Positions 28,201 through 43,200 of a DNA stretch of 64,000 bases are shown here, piece after piece. Each line of letters opens with the position of its first letter. Within the stretch, counting starts at the first letter, position 1. Source of the stretch: Amblyornis subalaris (taxonomy: Eukaryota > Chordata > Aves > Passeriformes > Ptilonorhynchidae). Made by a program: the position numbers and the translations under genes. The DNA lies in contig JACAXG010000054.1 of NCBI GenBank assembly GCA_018881555.1, positions 1,674,001-1,738,000 of the forward strand, given 5' to 3'. The notes beneath the pieces are model-generated. The model had not been told where the DNA came from and did not search any database. It saw only the letters and a list, made by a program, of their open reading frames with translations.

Positions 28201-31200
28201 TCCAACTCAGGCCATTCTACAGTTCTTTATACACAGAAAAAGTCTCTCTACAGTACTCCAAATTACAGAGCAGCCACCATGCACTTTTCATCATACCTTT
28301 GAACAGAGACAGGCTGGCAAAGGAGTTCACACTTACAGGCCAGAAAACTGGAGAAAAAGGATGAAAAGAGACAAATAGATTTAAGGTATGACAAAGTTAG
28401 CCTGCTTCGCCACTTTATCCTCCCAGGCTGCTCTGTGATCTGAAGTGGTCTTCAGACCAGCTCTAACCTCTCTTATTTGCTTAAATCACTCAGGATATGC
28501 TACAAAACGGACAGAATGCAGAAACCCTACAACACCAGAGCCCCAGCTTAACACAAATCTCTCTGACTTTGCACCTTGGAAAAAAGTCCCAAGCTGCATT
28601 CTCTGATAGCACTTTCATCCCAGGTGTTATTTGGACAGTGTTCTTGGGAACCTGTCACTGCACTGTCTGCAGGAGGAAGATCCCTGCCTGATGCGCATGC
28701 CACTCTTGGCACAGGGAACAAGCTAATCACAAGATCCTATTGACAGTACTCATGGCCTGTGTCCTGCCCATTTTTATTCACAGCATAGATGTAGCCATGA
28801 GGTTCTGAGCAGAGGTAATGCTCCTGTCAGCCTTCCACCCATTTAGAACCTCACACAGCAGAATTAATGCTACCAAAACATTACTCCACTATTCATCTTT
28901 TAGTCAGGTCTCCATTAAGGTGTAAGAAATTACTCACCACTAAGCTACACAGCTACACACAGAGAAAGCTCTCCCTGTGTTCTCTTCTTTACCAGCAACA
29001 TCAGTTTATGTCTGGGAATCTGTTCTTTCAATCCCAAACCTTTATTCTCACACCTTTTCCCTCAACCCAGGCTGTCAATGTTTTTATATTTATTGATAAA
29101 CACATTTGACCAATGTGTAATGGAAATGATAACTGCACCGCTTCCACTCAGGCTTTCACTTTGGCATTTTCTCATATTGCAAATGTTATTTCAAGGAGTG
29201 AAACAAAAGCACTACATATCCAAATAGTATCTAATATGGGCGAAACATAACATTTTCAGACACAGGAAAAATGTTTCTGCTTATTTGTCAGTGCCTGAAA
29301 GTCTGATTATTATGACTATATTAAAGAAAAAAATAAATCAGTCCATTTACTTCTAAATTTAAACTTTAAAAAGTCTGTGTGGTTTCTTTCCTGTTATGTA
29401 AATGTCAACAACCCATAATCTTTTCTGTTGAAAATAGATATGCAACATGAAAACAGCTGTATCAACCACAACCAAAATGCACTTCAATTTAAGGGTAGAA
29501 ATTACTTAAATTACTTCAATCAGGATGTATGCTGCTACTGGAACATGTCATTTTTATAAAAAGCAAAACTAAAAACTATTTTCTCCACTTCTAAAAAATT
29601 CAAATACTATGTTATTTGGAAATTGTTCATTCATTGCAAGGAAAATAACATTCCTAGATGACAGGAATTTAGTGAAAAATTCTTTTAGTTCCTAAAATAT
29701 TAATTTTTATTACCCAGTAAATCTCATAAAAGAATGCATGAAGTTGCACTCCTGGTTTACTACACCCACCCACCCCCTAAAGCAAACAAACAAACAATCC
29801 TGCTATGAACACAACATGGAATTTCCTGTGGTAAGTGGATTTGTGAGCCCATCACACAAGAAAGGGAGGATTTTTAAAATTAGTTTTGCTGAACGGACTA
29901 TGAAAATTTCACAAATTTAATGAAATAGATAAAACTGAAACACCCAGATATTCCTTAAACCCAGAAGATATTTCCCCTTAAAACAATCAAGAGTATTCCA
30001 TCAACCTCTGCAGTCTTAACTTTTCAAAACTGCAGCTCACTACCATTTCCAATTCTACAGATAAAAATACTGCTCCTTTTAAGTTTCCAGTAAAAGTGTT
30101 TTATGCAAGTAGCATTTGAAGTACCAGACCAACACCAAGCACAAGAAAAATTACCAGCCATCAGTTAGTCCAGTCAAACCCACCTGGCAGCATCATCAGG
30201 AAGCATTTTATGGGGTTACAACTTCTAAAAGGAACTAAACAGTATGCAAGGTATTTACATTTCTTCTGTTCAGAACATCAACAACAATATGGAAAGTAAA
30301 GTACTAAAGTCATGAAACAAGTAGTCACCCCTTAAGTGCAAGCTCAAATAAGACAGAAAGTTGAGTTTTAAAATGCTAGCATATCAAAAGGAGAATTAAC
30401 AGTAAGTCAGTTCCCTAAAGTCAGTGGCCCTGTCAGTACTACCACCGCAGCCACTCCACAGAGGCTTCCTGCTCTGAGGACCTCCTTGCATCTCTGGAGT
30501 GCAGGACAGGCCAAACTCATCTTATTTCTTGAAACATGAGCCCAACAGCTCTTATTAAAAAAAAAAAGTAATTAATGGAAATAAAGTGGGTGGAAAATTT
30601 ATGGTAATTTCCTCTCAATTTCATGTGCAATACAGTAGCAGAAAACATGTTATATTCACCCAACAGCTGCAACATGCATGCTGAATGGGACCAGCACTAG
30701 GGCCAATAAAAAGCAATCAGAAAACTGGAATTTTTTTCCTGTGAAGTGATCAAGGCACCAGGTCTGGCTCTTACATTTCACTTTGTACCAATCACATCAG
30801 CTGTAGACTATTTACCATCCCACACCTTGGAAAATAAAAATCTTTTTATTTTCCTTTAACTTATACAAGTAGTTTAATGTACAATTATGATTCATATTAG
30901 CCTTTCTAAACTGCACACATAGATGAAACTGGTTTAGGAATGTCAGAACTGCAATTGAAGGTCACAACTGTAGAAATGTCCCTCCTGTCCTTGGGATGCA
31001 ACCTGCAACGTTTTAAAGAAATCCGTGAAATAATTTTAGAGCAAGAAGTGAAATGTTCCTTACTGGTCATGCTTTCTACAGCAATACACCTACGAAAAAG
31101 CAAGACCCACCTACAGTACTAAGAAAAAAAAATTCTTTCAAAGCTTACGGACCAAATTTTGATCTCAGATAAATGGGTATAAATGTTCATGCATTGTGAT

Positions 31201-34200
31201 CAAAACATTATTTTGCCCCATTGCAGCTATACATCACCACAACCACCTGAAAAGAACACTTTTGAAGAAATGTAAGAAAAGTTTTGCTCACAGCAACATG
31301 TGCTGAATGCCCTTTTAGCAGGTTGGACAAGAGAGGCAGAGAATGAAGAATATTTAGCACAGAAACAAGACAATAATTTCCATCCATTTTTTCAAAAGCT
31401 CTTGTGAAACCAACTGCCTTTATCCAAGTTGAACAGGAAATGCAGTTCTGGTACGTCACACTGTACAATAATAAGCTGCAGTTTCTGTATTTAACCTGTC
31501 TACACGACTCAAGGCAATTGTTTCCCCTGCAACTTAGGGGATGACTTCAGTGTTGCCTATTACAAGCTGCTGTGAAAAGGAGGCAATATTCAATTCTTGT
31601 TTTGTCCTTCTTAACTGTAACTATTTTACTCAAGAATGCCTTTTCTTTTCAAAAATTAATTTGGTCCAATTTTTTCTCTTTCTCCATTCCATCACAGTCC
31701 TGCCATTGCCTTATGTTCCCTCAGTCTGTTCTATCTCCACTCCACACATACTCCACTCCATTTTATAGTCCACTAAAAAACAATTTTGCCTCTTATCAGT
31801 CTTCAAAAATAGCAACAGAACGCAGCACAGTAGTACATTCTAACCACCTAGCTCAAAATGTGTGAGGAAATCTACAGCAGTATTATGAAAAGAGCCAAGA
31901 TTTTCCAAACTNCCATTTCAGTCTCAAAGATACTCTTTCTTCCTCTCCTAAATACAATTACATTTTTAGGAAACGTGCAAAAGGAATAGAAGACAGGTAT
32001 TTAGTCGTCCTTTCTGCCTTTGAAATTTCTTCCTTTCAACTACACATTGTATATGTGCAAGAGAGTATATACACAGAAAAACGAATTCAGAATGCCTCTG
32101 AAATACAGCAGCTGTATTAAATTAAACAACGTATGTGGTGATAGTGTTAAAATATCACCTTATAAATGCATCTCTTCCTGACATCACAGTGTCTAAACCA
32201 AACACTGTAAAGCTAGCTCTTTTAACACTTTGCTTAAGATGTATTTGTCACTGCTAGATCTTCTTTGGCAGCAAAACATTGGCTGAGATACAGCTCAGAA
32301 ACACTGTACAATTCATTCTGCTGCCATCCATCTCACAAAAGAAAGCAGAAGAACTTAGTGAGTCATGTTAACAGACATAAGTACATAGAAGAGAATGTTA
32401 TTACTGGTGGGAAACATTAACTTTGTGAGTCAGTTTCACATATTTAATCTCTTTCTTGTGAAAAGCACGATCTACTTTGGCAGGCATACAATGTGATTTA
32501 TTTGGATTCCTAAGTAGCGATATTTACAGATTAATTAAAATGTTCAGAAACATCTTTCATGTCTTGGCAAAAAGTCTTCCCATCTGCTCTACAAATATAC
32601 TCTTAATATCCCAGTGNAATGTATTTTCACAAATATTCTCAGTAAATTTAGTACTTATGGTCTGCAGGTTTCCAGTAGTAAGAAAAAATACTGATAGTCC
32701 TGAACAAAGTCTGTGTGATCACTGATGCTCAGTGAAGAGCCAGCCAACTATGCCTTTGTTTGCAGCTGCTAAAATACTTTATACAAAAATGAAAAAGCTA
32801 CATTGCATTCCTGTGGTGGTTTGACCATGGCTGGATGCCAGGTGCCCACCAAAGCTGTTCTGTTACTCCCCTCCGCAGGTGGGCAGAGAAGAAAAAAAAT
32901 AATGAGAGGCTTGTGGGTCAAGGTAAGGGTAGGGAGAGATCACTCAGCACTTACAGGCAAAACAGATTCGATTTGGAGAACGTAGTTTAATTTATCACTA
33001 ATCAAATCAGAGTAGGATAATGAGAAGTAAAACCAAATCTTAAAAACACCTTCATCCATCCCTCCTTTTACTCCAAATTTTTTCTCACCCAGTGGTGCAG
33101 GAGGGATGGGAAACGGGGGCTGTCCCCATTTCGCCTCATAACACGTTGTCTCTGCCGCTCCTTGCTCGTCATGGGGAGGACTCCTCACACTCTTCTCATG
33201 CTCCAACATGGAGTTCCTCCCGTGGAAGACAGCCCTCCACAAACTTCTCCAACATCAGTACTTCATGAACTGCTCCAGTGTGGGTACCCCACACAGGATG
33301 CAGTCCTTCAGGAACAAACTGCTCCAGCGTAGGTCCCCNCCAGGGTAACAAGTCCTGCCAGCAAANCTGCTCAGGCATGGGCTCCTCTCTCCACAGGTCC
33401 TGCCAGGAGCCTGCTCCAACATGGGCTTCCCATGGGGTCACAGCCACCTTCAGGCACCCACCTGCNCCAGCGTGGGGCCCTCCACGGGCTTCGGGTAGAT
33501 CTCTGCTCCAGCATGGACCTCCATGGACTGCAGGGACACAGCTGCCTCACCATGGTCTGCACCTCGGGCTGCAGGGGAATCTCAGCTCTGGCACCTGGAG
33601 CACTTCCTGCCCCTCCTTCCTCACTGACCTTGGTGTCTGCAGAGCTGTTTCTCTCACATATTCTCACCCTGCTCTTCTCCAGCTTCAGTTGCGCAGCTTT
33701 TCTCCCTGCTTCTTAAATCTGTTATCCCAGAGGCACTACCACTATTGCTGATGGGTTCAGCCCTGCTCAGTGGCAGGTCTGTCTTGAAGATGGCTGGCAT
33801 TGGCTCCACTGGACACAGGGGAAGCTTCCAGCAGCTTTTCAGACAAGCCACACCTGTAGCATCTCCTGCTACCAAAACCTTGCCACACAAACCCAGTACA
33901 ATTCCTCTGTAGTGTTAAGCTTTTACATAAGCAACAGCTAAAGCNATGGAAATCACTTACATGTAAGATGAAAGACCTAGACCAGACTGACAAAAACCTG
34001 GGCTACCTCTTGAACAGTGAGATAGCAGACAAGCAATCACCTTTGCTTTTTTAAACATGCTCAGCAGCAGAAAATGTTTGCTTACCTTTGCTTACCATTA
34101 CAGCATGACCCTCTGACTTTTCATTGAATCACAATTAGAAGTTTGCCTCTAGTAGTTAACTTTTTTATCCAATTACTGATAAAATTTTAACAATCCCTTC

Positions 34201-37200
34201 CAAAGCAAGTCCTGAACCAGAACTTGCAATCCAATGCTAGAACAAGGCAGAGGTGAAGTGACAAAGCTCAGAGAGGAAAAACCTCACACTTTAAGAAGTT
34301 AAGCATATATTGTTCAAGAAGAAATAAAGACANGAGAAAAAACACGGCTGAGAATATTTCACACCCCATTTGATACCATTCACCTTTTAATATGAAGACC
34401 AAAACTGGGTATACTTGGTTCCCACCACAAGCAAGAAACTACCCTTATCTGAAGAGCTTGAATTCAATAGCTACATTCCTTTATTACCATAACAGGATTT
34501 ATTAGACTTGTATGAAGAAAAACAGATCCAAGTGNCAAGAAAAAGTAATCACAAGTCCTCCGTTTTTAATTACATTAGCAAATTGATATAAATCTCCAGA
34601 GAAATGTCTAATTAACTCCACATGAAACAAAACAAACAAAAAGTCCACATTCATTTTAAAAGACTAGATGGGCCTACAGTTTTAAATTATGACATAGGAA
34701 TCCTTCAGATTGCAGTTGCCTCTTCAGATCAATTTCAAGTCATATTTCTGAGGCTGCAAAATGGTAAGCGGCATATAAAAAGACACAGTTATATCTACTG
34801 GCCTAAATACAGCAGCGCTCACACCACNACTGCCTTCGGTAGACTCCTTGACTGAGCATCAAGTTATATGGAAAAGCCTTGTCATTCCCTCAAGCGAAAA
34901 ATAAGGCTTTCTGTAAGAACTTGGGAACGATGCATGTAGTGGTTTTTTATTTATGCATCTAATTCATCAGTGATTTTTATGTACTGTGTAAGGTCCTATT
35001 ATCTTCAAATCAATCACTGCAGTTCTCTTCTTAAAACATGTTATTTCCATTAACATTCCTGTAGGCAGTGTAATAGCNAGTCCTTTGCTAAATCAAGATT
35101 CCCAAACTGTACAGAAATTCACAGCAATGACAATAAACATTCCTTATTATACTAATTGAAGCTAAAGGCCTGCTTCTGCAAATCCTTAGCTATGTGAATG
35201 ACCTGATTTAAGGCAATTAGGCATTATAGCAAGAACTGGCAATCTGTAGTACTGTAGTCTCGGATGACCATGATAATCAGTGTCTAAACATGGTCCTTAG
35301 GGAAGAGAAAAATTAAGAAATCATAGCTTGCCTTGGACAAATGTGGTAGGGAAAGAAGAATGCCAATTATCTTCAGGCAGCTAAGAATGTTAGACAAAAC
35401 AAATCGATAAAAAATCCTTCCATCATTCAGTGATATGCTTTTGGCACAAAATAGAAAAAGAAACAGACCTTTTCCAGACTGTACATGACAAGGTGCAATA
35501 AGCTTTCACAATTTAAGGAATTAGAAAACTTTAGCCACTTATTGTCATTTAGCATTGTCCAGGCATTTTATAATCTCAGTCATACAGATGGTCACTTACC
35601 ACATTTAAGCTGAAGCTCTCCTAAGCAGCCATAAGCATCCATGAGTTTTTCATACTGTCCTTTAATTGCATCCTTTTCTTCTGAAGCTAAGAAATGAAGA
35701 AAAAGGCAGAAAACTTAGTTATCCAGTCTTTATAAAATTTTCATATTGCTATTGCCTACACCAACACTTCCCACAGTTGATTTTTCTCAGTCAACAAAAC
35801 TACAGTACAAAGGTAGANTGAAAATGCTGTAAAACCACAGAGAATAAAATGTAATGGGACAGAAATGCACAGCCTGTCCACACACCACCCTGGAAGAAAG
35901 AAGAGCACTCACTATATTTTCAAACAACATTGTTAGTAACATTCTCATTCTATGGTACAGATGNCACATCAGATCCAGAATAAGTACAGAAATATATAGG
36001 CACATGTAAAGTTTACACTGTTCTAAAATAAGAACAAAAATAAAAACAAGTCTTGCCACAAGCTAAAATACAATATCTTTTCTTGATGTACAAAAAGAGT
36101 TTATGCTTCCAGACTCTCAGTCTAATTTCAGACAGAACTGGAAATTTTTTATGCAAGATAACATGATTTGATGTAGACACAACACCAGATGTTGATTTCA
36201 AGAGGAATTAACCAAATTTTAGCGAAGTAAGAATTAGCTAATTAAATAAATAAAGGGTCAGATGCTGATGTTATATTTGTGCATTTCTGCAACAACCAAC
36301 TTCAATGGGCACACACAGAACACNTAGATATTAAGACAGAACACAGATTTAACTTGTCACTGGCTGCTATAACATAAAACCAGCATTCTTTCTGAATGAG
36401 TAAGTCTGCATTTTGTATNTATTTCCCAATGAGGAGCAAGGTTAGTCTCCCAAGTGAGGAAAGCAGACTGTAACCCCCAAATGTCCTTTTACTTCTTGAA
36501 CTACAGATAAACANCAACGTGGTACTTTTAGAGATTTGCCAATAATACGCAATCTTATGCTCCTAATTAACNTCAGCAGTTAAAAAACCCCTGAAACCTC
36601 TGAGCATAAAAAGGACAAACTGGACCGCTTGCAATGCATGAACAGAAAAGAAAGAGACTTCTCTTTATAAATCTCAAGAGGCAAGGAGCTCAGTGAGAAG
36701 CAAAGAAAACAAATAAATATCCCATATATTGCTGACACTTCCAAGTGAAAGGAAGGACAATTCCTCTCACAAAATTCCTTAGCAGAGGCAAACCCCAAGG
36801 GTAATGAAAACATGTTTGTTTCAATTTTTGCACTCGTGACAAATAAAGAAGTTAATTTTTTCTTGGTTTTGTTTTTGCTACCATATTTTCACAACTTATG
36901 TACTTTGCTTTCTTAGAACACTGAGGAAATNAGGAGAAACTAGTAAAATGTTGGTATCACACACACCAGTGAAGCAAAACATAAGCAACAGACAGAGGAT
37001 AAAGTGATTATTAATGGATAACATAAATCTCTGGACAGTAACAATTTAAATATTCAGTAACAGGACATCTTAAGACCTGAGACTCCGCAAGCTGAGTTCT
37101 CGGGCACTTAAACCTTCACTAAAACAGTTTAGACAGACTATAACAATGTAACAATGTGTCAGTTTTTGAAAAAANTCTCCCTGTCAAGGCTTTCTTATGT

Positions 37201-40200
37201 ATTAAAAAAAAAACAGGTTAAGGAAAGTGATGCTTCACTTTCCATGGCATCTTTACTAAGNAGAAAAGAGCAGCAACAACATACTGACAATTTTTTCTTA
37301 AATCTGCTCCCTGCTTTAAAAGCTTGTCTACTTAAAAATAAATGTGCTACTTTAAAATAAAAGAACAAAATTCTTGCTCCAAATATTCCAGCTTTAGGAA
37401 GAAATCTAGAACAAGAGAAACACCAAGAGACTCAGATCTGAGACTGACGCAGGAGCTCATAAAGTTGCAGGTCAGGTACAACCTCAAAGCATTTCAAAAG
37501 TCACTTTGAAAGCATGGCAATACCCTTCAAAATAGAATTACAAGTTGGAAAGCTGCCTGCTAAAAGTGTCTGGTAAGAGCACAATCCTAAAGAATGGAAT
37601 TTATTTCAGTGTGGAATTAAGCAACATACAGCTCTTTCCACTACTGGCAAGAAGCACGTGCCACTGCCACGTACAGAACCCACTGGAGTTTCCCAGGTCA
37701 AGCCAGTGGCATCACACACACGTCAGCTCCTGGCACAGGACTTCTCCAAATATGCAGACAAATTGCTGTGTTTTGCCAGTCCTGGTACAGAAACACACCA
37801 CTGCTGTGGGGAGGCCACTTGTCAGAACCCATGGCTGCACAGGAGCATCAGTCGGGGCAGCAGCACCAGCGGAGCTGCCTGGAAGGAAGGAGCAGGAAGG
37901 AGCTGGAAAGGAACACGACAGACACAGCTCTGTTGGTGGCTCATGCAAACGGAGAGTCCAGAATGCTTTAGTGCATACAGACCAAATTTGTGTGTCTGTG
38001 CATATGTAAATTCCCTTTGTTAAAGACGCTGATGCGATTTGAAGTCTCCTGTCCTGTTATACTCCTCAGTGTTGCACAAAGGACATTATTGCAGAGGACT
38101 TGAGCCAGGTTCAAATCTTATTATTAAAAAGAAATATTTATAAATCTCAGAATCTTACTGAAATCTCAAATAACTGTCATCAAAACCTGCTCTGAAATAT
38201 CTCCTAGAGCACTTAGAGAGTGCTAGGACACACGAGCCAGAATCAGAAAGTGTGGCTACAGAGTGAACAAGAGTGAACAAAACTAACTGATGTGCTACTT
38301 TGTTGCATGAAGAGAGCTAAAGGGAAAAGTTTCTGCGACATTCTAAGGGATGGCGATGAACAGGGAAAACATATTCCAATATCTGACAAGTCTCAACAAT
38401 ATAGAAAACACAGTTTTACCAACATTCGGCAGTGCATCTCATTCATCCATATAAACACCTTAAAGGCAGCTGACAGGCGGATGGTGCCAGACTCTTTTCA
38501 GTGGTGCCCAGCAACAGGATGAGGAGCAATGGCCATAAACACAATAAGTTTCACTTCAACATGAGGAAGAGCTTCTTGATGTTGTGAGTGGCAGAGCACT
38601 GGAACAGGAGNCATGGAGCCTCACTCNCTGGAGACATTCAAAACCCACCTGGACACATTCCTGCCTCACCTGCTCTAGATGACCCTGCTTTGGCAGTGGG
38701 GCTGGACTGGATCCCCTGAGGTCTCTTCCAACCCTAAGGATTCTGTGATTATGTGATTTTGTGGTAATGTGAAAATGATTTACGTGTTTCTCTTTTAAAT
38801 GTTCCAAAGTCGGGAGGTTTATTCTGCAACAGCTTTCATAAAATCTCTGAAATGCAGATGCAGTGATGCAGTGAGAGTGGTCTGCTTGAAAATNTAGGAT
38901 GAGGATCAGATGTTTAGCTATACTCTGCTCCCATGTAAAATTCTTCCTCTTTCAAGCCAGCCAATTTGAGATACCTACATACATACATANATAGTTAATG
39001 CACAATACTGCTACACAAGTTGATGAAACAAAAAAGTTTTCTACTTAGAGAGCAAGTTGAATTTGAAATTACATAATACATTTCTTTACAATTTAATAAT
39101 AGCTAAGGTAACTCAACAGTACACATAGCAATCACCAAACTCCACTAAAGCTTCCCATTAATAATTTTTTANCAACCTTTCCTTACACTAAGCATATCAT
39201 TGAGTATCAGCCCTTCTGCAATAACTACCACAACTGTACTGTTTGCTATAGCTTCAGATCTGCACATGATCTGTGTTTCTAAGGCACTTTTCTTAATTAT
39301 GAACAACTTCCTGATGTAAATGATAAATAAGGTTGGCAAGTTAGCTCAGCATTTTAACCCTTGCAAAACAAGAGGTACACAATAATTCAATGAAACTAAG
39401 CTACAATAAAGCCAATTAAAAGTGACCTGTTCCATGCATAAAATATTTCAGAACCAAAAAACCCCACACCATGAAAAGACATACAACTACCTATACTATA
39501 TAGCTTATCCAAGTGTGACTTCCTGCTTGTAAAAGCTGCAAATTCAATTTAACAGCTAGCAGGAACTGGCCAAACATAGGCACTGCCCTTTATTCAACCT
39601 CTCCTTAGGGCTGATTCCCCAGACTTCAGCAGAAACCAGCACAACTCTCAAACAGATGGAGCCCAGAAAGGTCAATGCCTGGAGTAAGAGGGTAGAAAGG
39701 TACCATAGTTCCAGGTCCAACTTTAAGGACAGACACAGTAATACCTACAACTTAAAGATAAAAATGAAGGAAAAGTTCTTGAAACAAAAGAGCCTGAGGC
39801 TGGGTTATGGATTCTGTGTGTCCCTTGTGATTCTTCAGCCTGATTCTGGAAATAGTCACCTGCTTAGCTGTAGGTACTGCTATACATATGTAATCTCAAG
39901 CATATTTCTAAGTACTTTAAGAAACATAGGTTTGGTGTCATGGGATGACTTTATTCATGTCATTTAGCATTTGGGGGAAACAGGTGTGAATTTTCCCCAG
40001 AAACAGGGGAAATCTATAATCAAACAGAAATTTCANACCAAACCCCTGATATATACACTACCGTAAGCATCTTACCTACAAATAATTCCAATGTCTGGTA
40101 ATATATNAGTTTAGACAATTAACTTGCCTCCAAATTGTGTTTTCTTTCATCTGCAGACACATTTAAAGCACTTTGTTGTATTTTCAGTATCTTTCATCAC

Positions 40201-43200
40201 TAGAATCTTCCTGTTCACGTACAATCCAAGCTACGCGGGCATTATGCAAGTCAGACTGTATTCAGAAACACCATATAGGTCAAGCAGTACAGAGCTGGGA
40301 AGAAGTCTGTGGTCAAAGTTACAGTTAAGAGAGTCCAAATATTTCAAACATTAAGCAATGTATTTACCAATTTTCTAGTAAGAGATATTTCTGGTTGAAA
40401 ATACAACAAACAAAATAGAAAATTGGCATTTTGGAAAGATTAGTTCACTGGCTTTCTATATTAGATTGAGAACATTTTGCTTCTAGTGAGAGATTATGTT
40501 TTCATACTTGCATGTGGATATATGAATATATACATTCACAATCAGAGAGTAATGGATTCATGAAACTACCAGGTTTCTACTGGCCAGCTCTGTGCTGCTG
40601 AAGGCAGTCTAGAAAATAAAAATAAAAGGGAAGTCCCTAAGTGATTTCTCTGAAGCTTTGGCTATTATCTTAATGTGGTTTCTGCCACGTATTACTCATA
40701 TTTACATAGAATCTTGCAGTCACTACAGACATAACCACTACAAAGAATTCATCCCTCAAAACCACTAGCAGTTTCCTAGCATAGAAAACAAGTATTTTAA
40801 TCAACACANTACACCAATACATCTTCCCCCTTCTCTGTACCAAATCTGCCTTTTGACAATAGTGAAAGAATTGCAACACACACTTTTTCCTATAATCTAA
40901 AGCAGTGAAGTTCAGCCTGAGAAACCACAGCTGCAAGTGCCCACTGCCAGCATAGCCACGGAAGACAAGATTTCTGCTCTGTAGATTGCTTCCACAAGTT
41001 TTGTCAGGATCCACAAATGGAAAAGTCTGAACACTAAAGTACAGAANACTTCACAAAAATTTTTGCTACTATATGAATATTCTGGCATAAGAGTAGAAAT
41101 GAGCCATGCTGGAGGGTTCATTTTCTTGGATTGTGTGTAGTACTTAGAAATACATTCACAGTGTGCTTACCCAAGTANTGGTGCTTGACTTCCATACCCC
41201 ACTCACTGGCATAGTTGTTCACATAGATACAAAGCCAAAGCTAATTGTAAACAGTGAATGTACATACAGCACAGAAANTGAATTCTGTACAAAAGAAAAG
41301 ATACACAGGAAAACAATTGCTGCTTCCTGGTTTTGCAAGACTATACCCTGATTTCACTCAGCCACATGAGAGAACCACACACACACAGGCAACTGAAGCC
41401 GCAGAGGAGGCACAGAGCTGCTCCACCGAGTGTACACGCACCTCAGCTCTATGTAAATTTGTCTCTAGTAAAGGCTAACTTCACAGATCTGTGGGTGAAA
41501 GTCTGGAGGAAAAACTTCAGCCATTTTTGCAAAAGCATGCACTGTATCAGCTTTTCTATTTCCAAGACACCATGGCCATTTAGGCTTTACCATAACAGGT
41601 AATGTAACATCCTTTATAAAAGCAGCTGCAGAATCAAAGAGTTTGTGGAAAAAAAAAAAAATCTCTCCACACTTTAGCTCTGCCCTTGAGAAAACATTAT
41701 TATGCTGAATTTCAATAGCAGAGCACTCCTGTTGACAGCTTTTCACTGAAATTACCTGCTATAATAAAGTTAAATAACCATATTTTCAGCACTGTAGCCT
41801 TAGTTTAGTTTAGCAACTGCCTTGACAGCAGTCCAGAACTACCTTGTTACTTGTGCAGTTCACTTCATCTGTAAACCATTGAAACTGTAATGTGTTTCAA
41901 GTAGGAACAGCATCTGTATCTACACTCCCTGTTGTATAAAGCAAAACCTTCTAAATCAGTGACAATTTTTCTTCATCCTTCACAACTCTACATTTCTTCC
42001 ACAGAATATATTGATATTCTAGTTCTGAGAATTCCTGGAAAAATTGTTTCAGCTGTCACCCATGCTTCTGGAGATGACTGAAGCTTCAGGATTGCCAGTA
42101 GCAAAAAAAAAAGCCTCTGGCAAAATGTGCTGTTCAATTCAAAACAGTGAATTTTACCCTCCACCCTACAGTGACATCATGAGAGGAGAAAGAAAAACTC
42201 CCATCCTCAAAAATACTATTTAACTTACAGTAGAACAGAAAACTGTTCTGTTGATATTACATCACTATACAGATTAAGTTAGGGGGGTTAGGGATATGTA
42301 ACTAGATTTCCTACAGTGATTTTTGATTTCTTGATTTTTTTAGGTTTCCATTACAGGACAAGTGTTCTCATTTTATAAATTGATGACATCTCAGACAATT
42401 AGAGATCTTTATAACACTTTTCCACTACTGATATCAAGGATGCAAATATTTTTCNGGTGTTAAACTTCTGTATGCAGTAAGGAAATTCTGAAACATAACC
42501 GATTTGTCAGTAAAATTGTCAACATTATAACATACTATGGGAGGAAAAAGTATAAAGTCATCCATTCACAAAACGGCATCAAATTGTTAGCTTACATATT
42601 TGAAAGTGTTTATTTTAATGATGAGTTTGCCAGATGTTTATGGCCTGTATAGACATTGTGTTTGTACAAGCATGTGGTTTTTTAGATTTCTTTTTTGTAA
42701 CACCACTTCTTCTAGGATGATTCTCACTCCCTTCTGCCACCTGAACTAGGTTAAATTCAACATCTTAGTTTCTTCTAATACAAAGTTATTATAGAAGCAA
42801 TTAAACTTTCCAAAAGTGCAGATGTGCCTGTTCAAGGGCAGAGATACTTGGTAATTATGGAAAAATAATAATGAACAATGATTAAAATGTGTGGTCAGGC
42901 CTCCACTGTCCTTCTATGACTATTCCTCCCTACANTTCTATTTACATGAGGATGCAATTGCAAAACTGCATGAACTGTTGTACAACTGAAGTGCTCCAAA
43001 TACACAAATCTGCTTTTATTTAGTGCGGAGGTTTGCCTAAGGCACAGTTGCACAATTCCTCCTCACCATAGGTATGCAATTTTTAAAGAACTTTATTTTA
43101 GAAAGAGAAAATTAGACAGAGAAGCCAAAACTAACACAATCCAGTATGTCTGAAACCACACATATACAAAGTTTATGTTAACCTCCCATTGCAGTGTTCT

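Larger units (their letters stand above)
25706..35599 (-). other. SYNJ2 intron 2
   Basis: About 9.9 kb. It contains the CR1 copy at 27839-28226 and the intact solo LTR at 32812-33900. No other gene is seen. Confidence 0.85.

Noticed and set aside
33278..33751. 157-codon plus-strand open frame
   Set aside because: It lies entirely inside the solo LTR and translates its internal repeats. It contains several Ns.
42232..42249. AGAACA...TGTTCT inverted repeat resembling a steroid-hormone response element
   Set aside because: The half sites are 6 bases apart. Glucocorticoid/androgen-type elements need 3, so it is only a short hairpin.
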